Source of the DNA: Leptidea sinapis | Taxonomy: Eukaryota > Arthropoda > Insecta > Lepidoptera > Pieridae | Length of the DNA: 64,000 bases | Assembly: GCF_905404315.1 (NCBI RefSeq) | Contig: NC_066265.1 | Coordinates: 30,342,501 to 30,406,500, forward strand | Direction of reading: 5' to 3' | Shown here: positions 35,201-44,800 of the stretch, one piece after another | Position numbering within the stretch: the first letter of the stretch is position 1 | How the letters are laid out: every line of letters starts with the position of its first letter | Translations under genes and position numbers: made by a program | The notes under the pieces: model-generated | The model's database searches: none | What the model was told of the DNA's origin: nothing | What the model saw: the letters and a program-made list of their open reading frames with translations, nothing else

Positions 35201-36528
35201 ACTTGCACATGATTTTGTTTCACTCCTGTGGTTAAAGTCAGTAAGTACAAATTCAATTTATATAAAACATAAAATACTAAATTAGTGCAGTATATGTAAA
35301 AACAGAACAAACAAGTTTGCAGAAGACCATTGTCGCCTGTAATTTTCATTCCTGTTAATGTATTCCAACAGTTAAAGTACTTAGAGCTTAGATAATTTAT
35401 ACGTCTGTATAGAGTCTCCTGATGTTAGACAACCGATGAAAACATGCCAGGAATACAAGTTTAGTGTGCGTAACAAGCTACGTTTTACATTCGCGATTTA
35501 TATAACACTTTGTGTTAGTGTGCGTGAATTTCTCAAAATAGAAGTTAGTTCTATACTCAATTTTTTTCGACGTGTTCACAGCTGTCATTGTATATCTAGA
35601 CGAATAAATGACCTAACACTTAGTGTAAAGAAAATAAGAAAGACGTTTAGAATTTTAGCACTAACATGCGTTTATAAATACCATTTTACAAAAAGTATAA
35701 TATATTAACGATGTTTTAAATCTCCGTTAAGTATTTATGAATAATAACACACGGACTGTAGGTAGCTATGTACTATGTATCGAGCTAAATATAACACGAA
35801 ATAGCACTTTCGACAAAGCTTTTATGTAAATTCCCGCAGCTCTCTTTTTTCCGTTATTGTTGTCGGGTTTGCTTACTAGGCCTATATGGCTATGCCGTTT
35901 TAAACACTTCTTGAAGTACTCGCACTTACAAAAACAATGACACCAAAAGGGCAATACAGAGAGACACAGATAATGATCTTATTTGAAAATAATTTTGATC
36001 TCGGGGCATAATAAAATCAAGAAAAAAAGATTCGAGAACGTTTGTATGGCAAAAAGCTTGTAGCTTGTGGTGTCGTGCTGGATTTCGGCTACAGAAATCA
36101 GATCAATAAGCTCTACGGAATACCCCCACAATTTAATTAAGCAATGGCATCTCCAACCATTTAAATTATAATATGTAAACGTATGACTTACTGAAGTGGC
36201 AGTGGGCAGGGCACATAGTTCGACGGACAGATGACTCACTCTGCACTCGAATCGCGCCACGCTATCGTGACCACGTACCGGAAGACGCAGTGCTGGTAGG
36301 CCCCCCACAAGATGGACCGACGATCCGGTCCAGATCGCCGGAATACGTTTGATGAGGGCAGCGCAGGACCGATCGTCGTGGAAATCTTTGGGGGAGGCCT
36401 TTGTCCAGCAGTGGACGTCTTCAGGCTGATGATGATGAAGATGACTTACTTTCAATATTCCATATTAATGCTTTATCCTCTTCAGAAACATCCTGGATCT
36501 CATAAGGGAAGACACGGTTTAACTCCAT
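26208..36528 (-). CDS. Cytosolic sulfotransferase gene 3, complete (336 aa)
   Basis: PAPS-dependent sulfotransferase, closest in this window to gene 2. Minus-strand exons: 36528-36450 (ATG), 35225-35091, 34320-34221, 29564-29378, 28536-28419, 27575-27481, 26879-26696, 26320-26208 (TGA). All borders are AG/GT with the same phases as gene 2; 1011 nt. Motifs: VGPSKYYYP; cofactor loop HPRSGSTW with Gly at 72; KTHLPFSLLPP with catalytic His152; VVYIARDPRDVFVS at 168-181; YFIFYEDV; RKGKIGEWRHHF at 298-309. Only oddity: ETAK replaces LDKAK before the 3'-phosphate motif. It is convergent with gene 2, with stops about 2.3 kb apart around a dead Jockey element. Intron 3 is 4.7 kb and full of minisatellites and a hAT element. 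The substrate is unknown. Confidence 0.93.
27001..27317 (-). mobile_element. SINE-like repeat, family A (copy 4, nearly full length)
   Basis: Reverse orientation, starting at TTTTTTTTATGAAAATAAGG and ending at GGGGCTCCACTCCAACTGG. It has all family A blocks. It is in gene 3 intron 6. Confidence 0.72.
28020..28207 (+). mobile_element. Short non-autonomous Helitron
   Basis: Starts TC after A. Ends CGCCCAGCGAAGCGGGCG (hairpin CGCCC/GGGCG), then GGAATGG and CTAG followed by T. This fits an A/T insertion with the 3' hairpin typical of Helitrons. Length is 188 bp, in gene 3 intron 5. Confidence 0.7.
28640..29275 (+). pseudogene. C-terminal remnant of a LINE polyprotein
   Basis: 28666-28860 (SRHASINEVIRRAFAALNIP, DGKSPDGMTLVAW) continues, after a frame change near 28855, as 28860-29216 (KRRKYVGLSESYIFVPFCVE, GPWGPEARRMFKIL, GQRISLAIQRRNAVSILG). 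This is a C-terminal domain I recall from some non-LTR elements, following the reverse transcriptase. A 3' UTR ends in GAATAAATATATATT. The reverse-oriented end of the same family is at 29604-29716. It is in gene 3 intron 4. Confidence 0.65.
29604..29716 (-). mobile_element. LINE 3' end, inverted partner of 28640-29275
   Basis: The reverse complement matches 29155-29270 closely (CGCTTCCACGTA, GATAGTTTTAATTTTATG, TTTTGTTTGAATAAA) with about one mismatch in ten. The two copies flank gene 3 exon 4 in opposite directions. Confidence 0.75.
30120..30440. repeat. Minisatellite, about 100-bp unit, 3 copies
   Basis: CAAGATGGCTGCC at 30132, CAAGATGACCGCC at 30232 and CAAGATGGCCGCC at 30331 mark units spaced 100 and 99 bp, with AAAATTATGATT and GGTTATCGAGGGTGCAGA in each. 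The apparent open frame here is repeat DNA. It is in gene 3 intron 3. Confidence 0.85.
30525..30685. repeat. Minisatellite, 59-bp unit, about 2.5 copies
   Basis: GCAGGTTTAGCGCGCGGCCG begins at 30554 and 30613, and a partial third copy begins at 30672. The exact 59-bp period includes GCGCGCGGCCGCG, an unusual CG-rich block in this AT-rich DNA, and CCCTACTAGCTTTGTATC. It is in gene 3 intron 3. Confidence 0.85.
31235..31706. repeat. Minisatellite, 99-bp unit, about 4.7 copies
   Basis: GACCCG begins at 31306, 31406, 31505 and 31604, so the units are 100, 99 and 99 bp. Each has GGCGCCATCTTGGATTTCG, GTTATTGTTGACCCCG and AACCATGAAAA. Because 99 is a multiple of three, frames stay open on both strands, giving repeated peptides (for example PENHENDTHEEKLVNFIGAI) that are very probably not genes. 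It is in gene 3 intron 3. Confidence 0.9.
31983..32995. mobile_element. Non-autonomous hAT-type transposon with perfect 8-bp target duplication
   Basis: The element starts CAGAGGTGGGC and ends GCCCATCTCTA (reverse complement TAGAGATGGGC). It is flanked on both sides by CTGTGCAA (31975-31982 and 32996-33003), the 8-bp duplication typical of hAT. It is 1013 bp, very AT-rich, with no transposase. The 157-aa frame at 32215-32688 is low-complexity and not recognised. It is in gene 3 intron 3. Confidence 0.85.
33004..33920. other. AT-rich intron sequence, nothing recognised
   Basis: Part of gene 3 intron 3. No repeat end, coding frame or RNA-like element was seen. Confidence 0.4.
33925..34190 (+). 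mobile_element. LINE 3' end, C-terminal remnant
   Basis: Broken plus-strand frames read GTRGRGKWPMRW and DVGGPLNECT, as in the tail of an RTE-like LINE (MRWTDQI...GGPLNECT). It ends with a GAAGAAGAA-type simple tail near 34190, about 30 bp from gene 3 exon 3. Confidence 0.5.
34373..34470 (-). mobile_element. CR1-type LINE tail
   Basis: GAGGAAAACGAGCGTACAGG ... TCACCGCCGCCCATA ... GCGTTGCCGGCC matches the 3' end of 14305-15115. It is in gene 3 intron 2. Confidence 0.65.
34665..34915 (+). mobile_element. SINE-like repeat, family A (copy 5, degenerate)
   Basis: TTTGCACAGGA, TTTCTGGCGTGAAG, GTGTTTCGGTTTGAAGGG and AAGTGACGAGGGCAATTG are recognisable but diverged. It is in gene 3 intron 2. Confidence 0.6.
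36185..36437 (+). mobile_element. RTE-type LINE 3' end
   Basis: Plus-strand frames read LKWQWAGHIVRRTDDS and then, after a frame change, RSAGRPPTRWTDDPVQIAG and RLMRAAQDRSSWKSLGEAFV to a stop. The tail is GATGATGATGAAGATGA. This is the usual end of lepidopteran RTE LINEs. It sits in gene 3 intron 1 with its tail only about 13 bp from exon 1. Confidence 0.75.
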
Positions 36529-36859
36529 TGCAGCCACAAACAAAACAAAACGAATTCCGATGTAAAAGTAAGTATTTATAGCCCTGCCCGTTATTAGTAA
36601 TCATTAATTAAGAAATTGCTTCGTTCAAACTTTGTAATTTTGTGTAAATATTGTTAATGTTATTTACATAACTAATGTGGCCTGATTGTTAATTAGATTC
36701 TAAAGTTCAATCTATTAGAGAGGGCTTCGTATCTCTACGGGTACCTTGTCCAACCCTCAAGCAAAAGTAGGTACATACCTACCTCATGTACGTACTTTTG
36801 CTTATGATGTTATTATGAACAATTTATTGGGCTGTAAGTATTATTAACTTAATTTTTGA

Positions 36860-37100
36860 AGAGGAGGACAAACAAGCGTAGTGCTCAGGTGACCAACATC
36901 AGGTATGTTAAGTTATCACCGCTGCCCACATTCTCCTGCAACATCAGAGAAATTACAGTAGCTTTGACAGCCTTTTAGGAAGGTGTACGCGTCGTATGTC
37001 GTATTGTCCTGGAAACACCGCACAAGAAAGTGTATTGCGCAGTTTAGTTGTATGTGACAAAAAGTGTCTTCAATACCACACTGTGGAGAAACGCCGGAAC
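36860..37100 (-). mobile_element. CR1-type LINE tail
   Basis: GAGGAGGACAAACAAGCG ... TCACCGCTGCCCACATTCTC ... AAGGTGTACGCG, with a short coding remnant on the minus strand (FLVRCFQDNTTYDAYTFLKG). It lies in the gene 3-gene 4 spacer. Confidence 0.65.
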
Positions 37101-37139
37101 GCAACACACCAAAGTCAAAGTCAATTAAACTTCATTAAA

Positions 37140-38022
37140 TTAGGCTTAATTTGAGCGCTTTTGAATAGTCACTATAAATATTTCTTTTAAGTTACTTTTT
37201 TTTCCTTCTTCTCTTCTTCTCAATATATTTTTGATAATGTTCTGTATGTTCATAAGCACATTGAGAAATTTTCTAGAAACTGAGACATTCATATTGAAGG
37301 ATCGGCGAATAGGCTGAGTTCTGCAGCATATGCGGTTAAGAAAATTAGACGGTTAACTGACATAGATACGGCGAGATTGGTATACTTTAGTTATTTTCAT
37401 AGTATTATGTCCTATGGTATATTGTTATGGGGCAGTGCGGCCGATATTAATACTATCTTTGTGCTGCAGAAGAGGGCTATTCGCGCGATTTATAACCTAG
37501 GTCCTAAAGAATCATTAAGAGAAAAATTTATAGAAATAAACGTTTTGACTGTTGCTACTCAATACATTTTTGATAATGTTCTGTATGTTCATAAGCACAT
37601 TGAGTAATTTTCTAGAAACTGTGACATTTATTATGTTAACACGAGGAACAAATATAAACTTGTTATGACTACTACTCGGTTGGGTCGAGTTAGTAAGTCT
37701 TTTGTTGGGCGATGTATATGCTTCTACAATATGATCGTAGAAAATGTGTTACGAAATTTAAAAGAATTGTTAAAAAACGTTTGTCTGGTAAAGGTCATTA
37801 TATTATGAATTATATTCTTAATGATACAACAGACTATTTATAAATGATTATTGTACGATATCACATTGTAATCCATATTTTATATATATATAAAAAAAAC
37901 CCTCTGAGTTTCTTGCGCCCATTCTTCTCAGGTCTGAGGTAGTCTTTTTTGAATGGGTGGTTGTTTTTAACGTTCAATAAGTGATTTTGATTCCCATTTT
38001 GAATAAAAATATTTGAATTTGA
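37140..38022 (+). mobile_element. LINE remnant, same family as 8050-8668
   Basis: 37377-37607 reads YGILLWGSAADINTIFVLQK then RAIRAIYNLGPKESLREKFI, followed by broken frames (SFVGRCICFYN-like, KRLSGKG). The 3' end TTGCGCCCATTCTTCTCAGG ... AATAAAAATATTTGAATTTG matches 8520-8668. A 60-bp piece (TTTTTGATAATGTTCTGTAT...) occurs twice, at about 37223 and 37566, showing an internal rearrangement. The element is dead. Confidence 0.75.
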
Positions 38023-38180
38023 ATCTACCATAATACCGTATTCACACTGCACCATTTTTAATTTAAGATATTTTTGTTATGTTAAAATTAAATGAGTTCA
38101 CATTTTTGATAAGCACTTCAAAGTAGGATTATTTGAAATTGTCTTCCGCTGACATTGAAAATAATTCCAAATTTGTATTT

Positions 38181-38465
38181 GTAGATTATGGGTACCAATA
38201 ACGGCAACTTTTACTGCCGTGAAGCCGAAATGTATAACACAATAAGTGTTTCGGTCTGACGGGCGTTGTAGCTGGTTTAATTACTGGGCAAATGAGACTT
38301 AACATCTTATGTATCTAGGTGACGTGTGTAATTGTAGTTCCACACAGCGTTTTTGGGTTTTTCTAAACTCTTGATCGGCACTGCATTGTAATGGGCAGAG
38401 GGTATCAATTACCATCCCTGAATGTCCAGCTCGTCTCGTCCCTTCTAAACACAAAAAAAAAAAAT
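38181..38465 (+). mobile_element. SINE-like repeat, family A (copy 6)
   Basis: GATTATGGGTACCAATAACG, TACTGCCGTGAAGC, GGTGACGTGTGTAATTGTAG and the end TCGTCCCTTCTAAACACAAA. It lies between genes 3 and 4. Confidence 0.65.
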
Positions 38466-38846
38466 GTAACACAATAAAGAAAATTCTAATAGGCTGCTAT
38501 TAAGAAATCGTTCCTCACGGATAACTTTAGTCAAACATTTTAATTATTAGTAAAATATTATATTTAATATTATATTACTTAAAAATTTTAACTTTCGTCA
38601 AGTCTTTGACCATCCTCGTATTAATAATAGATAGGTAGGTATTTCATTCCCGGGCCGGGCAAAAAGCATTGTAATGTATTTAAAGTAGTTTTAATCTGAA
38701 CAGGCAAGTAAGTTTAAATTTTAAATTTTAATTATAGTAAAGGTTTTTTTCTTTTTGATTAAAACCATACTCATATTTAAATTTTTTTCTCTTTGTGTTT
38801 CTCGAAATTGTATATGTACGACATTTTTAGAACATGAATGGTATTT

Positions 38847-41800
38847 TTATTTAGTGTTAACTATGTCAGAGGGCGTATAATAGTCGATACGCGCAGGTGT
38901 CTCATCTAGCTTCTGAATATTGAGTGATGGTACGTTGGGAAGGTCCCAGGAAGGATAACGAAGATCGGTGTTGAACAGATTGTCGGTAATCCAACGGTCA
39001 GCCTGATCCATCATCTCATCGTCGAAGTATTGGCGCCAGCCTCCAACTTTTCCTGAAAAAGAGTTAAAAAAACATTTAATTAAACTATACACTAAATTTG
39101 CATTAAATGGACAGTAAAAAACTACATTACAGCGCAAGTTAAAGTCCAAAGAAATATAATTAGCCAAAGTGCAAACAATTCCGATTAACTTCAGTGAATA
39201 TGATCATGATCTTTTAATGTTGTGGTTATTAATGTTGTTAAGCAGTTCAAATATTTAGGACATGTGCTTACGGAGCGGCTGCAAGACGACGAAGATATCG
39301 AACGAGAACGAAGGGCCCACGCTGTCAGAGATAACATGCTTGCGCGACCATTTGCTAAAAGCAGTAGGGTTGTAAAGACTCTTTAAAGCTTACTGCCTAG
39401 GCATGTAGGTACACCTGTCAGCTGTGGGTAACATTTACACACAAAGGATTTAGAAGGATAAGAGTCCAGTATAATGATACATACAGGGCCCTTACGAATC
39501 TTCCGAGATACTACTGCAGCGCTCAAGATACCGAGATACTCCTCAGCTCAACATATTTCAACCAAAGAAAAGCCCATCAACTAAAAATTAAAAAAAACAA
39601 AATATTACTACCTCTTCTTATAAATGGAGCCTCCCCTTTTTTGACGAAATTAAGTTTTACCAGAGCGCCATCATCGAACGACGCGTTCTTTTTAAAATTA
39701 TTGAAATTAAGATGTTCACACAGACTTTTGACTTGATCTTCTGTGAGAGTTTTGCGTAGAAATTTTGCTACTTTCCTGACAGCTGATGGCAAATCCTAGA
39801 ACGAAATATGTAGGTTGGATATGAATTGAAACCGTGTATTTAATACAAAACACAATGTATTTGGTAAAACATATTTATTAAAAAAACGAAATAGAATAGA
39901 ATTAAAAATTTAAGGTAACTAAGCTTAACATATTCAATCGAATTTTATTATTTCCATTAAATAATACATACCTCAGACAGCTCTTCATAAAATAAAAACA
40001 AAAGGTTCGGATGTCCTCTCTGGGCCCAGGCTTCTTTGGTGTGCTCCAAAATTGGAGAGTAACCATCTAAAATATTATGTACTGTTCAAAAACCAAATCA
40101 ATCTCTCCATTGCAATTTTACCCACTAGATATATTCAAAATTCTTGACATAATTATTAACGGTTTTTAGAGAGGATTCTTTGAGAACAATAAATTTTTAG
40201 CTTCATTTCATTGTGGATCATGTATCCATGTCGCAGTAAACACATTTACGGACTATGTAGTAAGAAACTCCCAATAAAAAGTCTTGCATTTTTTTAGATC
40301 TTGCTAAGGCCTTCGATACTGTTTTGATTCCCAAGCTCCTATATAAGCCTAACAACCTAGAAATTGGTGGGCTTCCATACGGTATTTTTAGAGCTATCTC
40401 ACAAGCACTCAACGTGTTCAGATAGAAGGTATCACTAGCAATGACTTTTATGTTGAATAATTATGTTGCTCGTGAAGTAAGTATTCTAGGTCCCATTTTA
40501 TTTCTCATATATGTAAACAACCTTAAGACGAACTCTGTCTCAAACTCAAAAATAATATCTTACGCCGATGCGATGCCACTATTTAATATAATATAATTAC
40601 CTAGGAATTTGTGGCCTTCAATACGATCTTTTCATTACGAGCTATCTGTTTATCATTTCTTGCGTGCGTACGTAATTAGTATGAACACACTTTTTTTCGG
40701 GTGTTTTTAAATAATGTCTAGTAACATCTAATTTATTTTTATGCGATATGTAAGTACTCTTATATGGAAATTTTTGTATGTGGACTTATCTCAACTGTGA
40801 AAATATTTTTGATGAAAATTTATTTGAAGGAAGGGTGTTAATTATCATAAATATACCTGCAAACTAATATCTTGATATATCGGATAGTCACATTAACATT
40901 TTAAATGTCTGTAAGACAATCCGATGCCTTTGAGTATGATACAGAAAACTAAAAATACTTACGTAAGCCTCTAAGGAAGTAATTCCAAAATGTTTTGAAG
41001 TCATCAGGTACTCCGCATATAGTGAACAACTTGCAGAGATGATAGTGTGACACCGCTGCGTCTCTCGGGTCTCTCGCCACATATATAACTTTACCTACCA
41101 GGTAATTTATCCAATTTATAAGTTTAACACAGACTAAAACACATTTCATTCGATATGAGATTTGAAACATTCTGTTAAATTTATACACAACTAGCTGATG
41201 CCGGCGAAGTCGCCTGCCTGGATGCTATGAAGCTGCAAAAATACTATGCCCGCATCTAGCCTATATGTTTGTCGACCTTTTGTGAACATTTATGGAAAAT
41301 TTTAATTAAATCTTGTTTATAATAGCATTTTAACTATGACTGATTAATTGAACGCCCCTCTATTAAAGAAATAAAGGAGGAATGTGTCTTTTATTACATC
41401 GTATGCCCAAGTTATTAACGATTCAGTATTTTTTTTGGTATTTTTATGTGTGTGTGTGTGATTTGCCGGCGCTCTGCTTGACGCTGAGCAACTGCGGATA
41501 GCATTTTCCTGACGTCAAGCATCAGCTTGCGTAGAACTATCTTCATCTCTGACTTCTCTCTGACGTTCTGCACTACACTGCACTGTTCAGCATGAAGATT
41601 AGAGTCTTGCTGTCAAGCAATTGTCATAGCTGTAGTAGCTCTTTGAGAGCTCTGTGAAAGATTGGATTTGCGTTTGCAAGTCATAAGTACACATAATATA
41701 TAAATTTTTAAACTTATCTATCCATCTAAATAGCTGTAGACTATAGAACTACAACAAAAATAATTAAACTATCTACGCTATATAATAAAAAAGTTAAGCA

Positions 41801-44800
41801 AAGAAACGAAATTACTAAACACAGATAATATAATAATAACAAAACTTAGAAATTACTTATTGACCATCACATTTTATGAAGATAACAACAACTTTATAAT
41901 AAGTCAATAGTCATCAATCAGCGGGGAATTCTAACAACGCGATTTGAAAATGATGTCATTTGCACAGCGCCATGTACGGTAGAACTCTTACAAATTCAAG
42001 GCGATGGGACTGAGAATTCCGAGAATTCGAATTAGAGGACTTCTAATTTAAATGTTCGAATTTACAGGAGTTCTACTGTATTGAAAAACACTTGGATTTT
42101 ACCGCGTATGTCGTTTAATTAGCAGCCCGTTTCACGCAATTTGGGTACATTACCTATGTATCCTAAGCAAATGGTCAGATTTAACTTATTTAAGGCACAA
42201 ATATTATCTATATTAAGTGTTCTTTATGATGAAGTAATTAAATTTAGTGAAAAGTAGTGATATATTGTCAATAAAACCACCTAAAAATACCCTAGAATTT
42301 CTTGAATACCAAATTTTATCAAAATTGGTCCAGCCATTTGCGTTTGAAGAAGTAACAAACATACAGTTATATTATACATTGTAATATTTGCAACTCCTAC
42401 AAAATTTGTGCCGCACGCATGAATACCTCGCAAATTGCAGATTTTTATCCTACTTACTGACACTTATCGTATTATTTTGGATAATTCACACTATATCTTT
42501 ATAAATTATTTTATATAGTTTTTCTGATGTATAAGCTATATTATTGTAAAGTTTCATTAAAATCCATTCGTAGATTTTGCGTGAAAGAGCAACAAACATA
42601 CATCCATACATTCTTACAAACTTTCGCATTTATAATATTAGTGGGATACTGTAATAGAAAATATTTTAAATGTGTTTTGTTGAATATCTAAATAAAATGC
42701 TCCTTAAATATTTAAGAAAGGCTAATATAAAGCAGAATATATACTGGCTATATATATAAAATTATATACCAATGTTGGCGCCATATTTCATTTGCTCATA
42801 TCGGAACGAACTTGTAAATGTCAGCGTCAACGTCAGTTGCCAAGTTCTCGTTTCTACTCCCCGCTACCTCATTCCTTCCGCACCCCGTGCCCTCTCCCCC
42901 TACCTCGCGAACACCTTCTCGTCGGTGGATCACGCGCTAGCAGCGGTTCTTGACCCGCGTATTCTCTTAATGTAATGGCGGATGCGCCACCTAACTAACC
43001 TCATCAGTGATAAATGACCTAGAATTAGTAACATGGAAGAAAGGATTAACATAAAGGCTAATTTGATCCCCCGGGGGCTGCAGAGGAGTACCAGCATGTA
43101 CCTCGTCAGTTCCGTCCCTGAATATCTATCCTAATCTTCCTGGTCAGCACAACACACCACAGCACACCCAACCAATAAAATTGAAGTTAGAAGACGAGAT
43201 ATGTCCCTGATCTCATAGCGGGTCCATTATGGACACGTACCTACAGCAAAGGACGAGATTTGGCTAAGGACGATTGGTTGTGAAATATGTTTCTTGCAGT
43301 ATCTAGGATATTTCCTTGGGACGGCTATGCATTTGTTGTCCAGCAATTTATTACATAATATCATAACGATATCGAAAACAAACTCTTTAAGAAAACCAAA
43401 GACGGAGAAGTAGTATTTGCCGTTTTTCAAAGTGCTATGAATATCGCTATCTTTATAACAACAAAGTATAGTAAATCAACACAAACTCGATGTTTTCCCA
43501 ATGCGATCCTGAGGTGGGATAACACACATCCCAGACCAATGTCTTATAAGGGGCAACTGAGGTTAAATCAGTTCATTAGTATACCTAATCTGTTATCTTC
43601 CATCATCCATGTGTTTTGTATATATATCTTATGTATCAATAATATCAATCAATTCAATGCTACTCTTATACAGGCAGTGAAAGAAAATCTGTACCAATAC
43701 CAATGTGTAATCACGGACCAATGATATTTAAAAGTATAGATACTTCACGTATACAACATTCGGTGTTTGAAAATGTTACACTAACGCATACATGAATAAT
43801 TTAACATTGCAATAGCACACTACATTACAATTACACGTCAAAGAAGGATAGTAAATGCAATTATCGCAAGCGAAAAAGATATAGCTCTAATTTGCTAATT
43901 GCTTCGTATTTGTATAGAGAAAATACAGTTAATTCATCAAATATGATTTTTTACCGTACACCGTGGTTTATGCGTAAATTACAATTCATTCATGAGTTCA
44001 TGTAGTAAAAGCTATAAAGTAGTAAAACTGCATTGAAATTAGGTAGATAATGTGTCATTGATTTTATAAAATATTGATTATAATGTATAGCCACATTGAT
44101 GATAGTAATTATTTATATATAAAATAATAAAAAAACATTCAGACACCAAAACAAAACCGAAAGGTATCTACAGTAAGGGTCCCCATTTTTACAATTTTAC
44201 TAACAACTGCTCCCAAAAAGTTTTAAGATTACAATTATTATTTTTTGTATCTTATATTATTTATGAATGTCTTTTTGTTCAGGGTTTATTACAATAAGGT
44301 AATGGGAGAAGAAGAAAATGATCCATTGATTCTTCTGCAGTTAGCAAGGGATATACTGAAAAAACTCCTACGTAAACAAATAGCACTCACTGTCTACATC
44401 CGCTACCTACCCTAAAATTTGTTTTAGTAGTTTGATAGTTCAGCTACCTATATATGCGCTACACACAAAAATTTCACATTCACGGCAACAATGACTTTTT
44501 TACATCATTTCCTAAAATATTCTACCTCGATCATCCCGCAACAGACAGCATCAATATTTTGTCATTTCTGTACGTTAATCTATGATCGGCTTGGTAGCGA
44601 TCGGCGTTGCCATGGCAACATATTGTTGCGTAGCAACGCTTCGAAATATATGACGAGAGTTGTCTAACTTCAAGACATTGTTAATTTCAACAGCTCCGTC
44701 AGCAATATTCGTAGCTCAGCTGAAAAGTGTTTACTTTAGACGCTGTAGACCCGGGTTCGATACACCTACCAGTGTGAGTTCAGTAAATCAGTTCGGAAAT

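Noticed and set aside
35979..36455. 158-aa open frame on minus
   Set aside because: Shadow of a plus-strand RTE LINE tail and of gene 3 exon 1/intron 1 border.
42772..42975. 67-aa GC-richer open frame
   Set aside because: No homology recognised, inside a gene 4 intron, and no exon-like borders.
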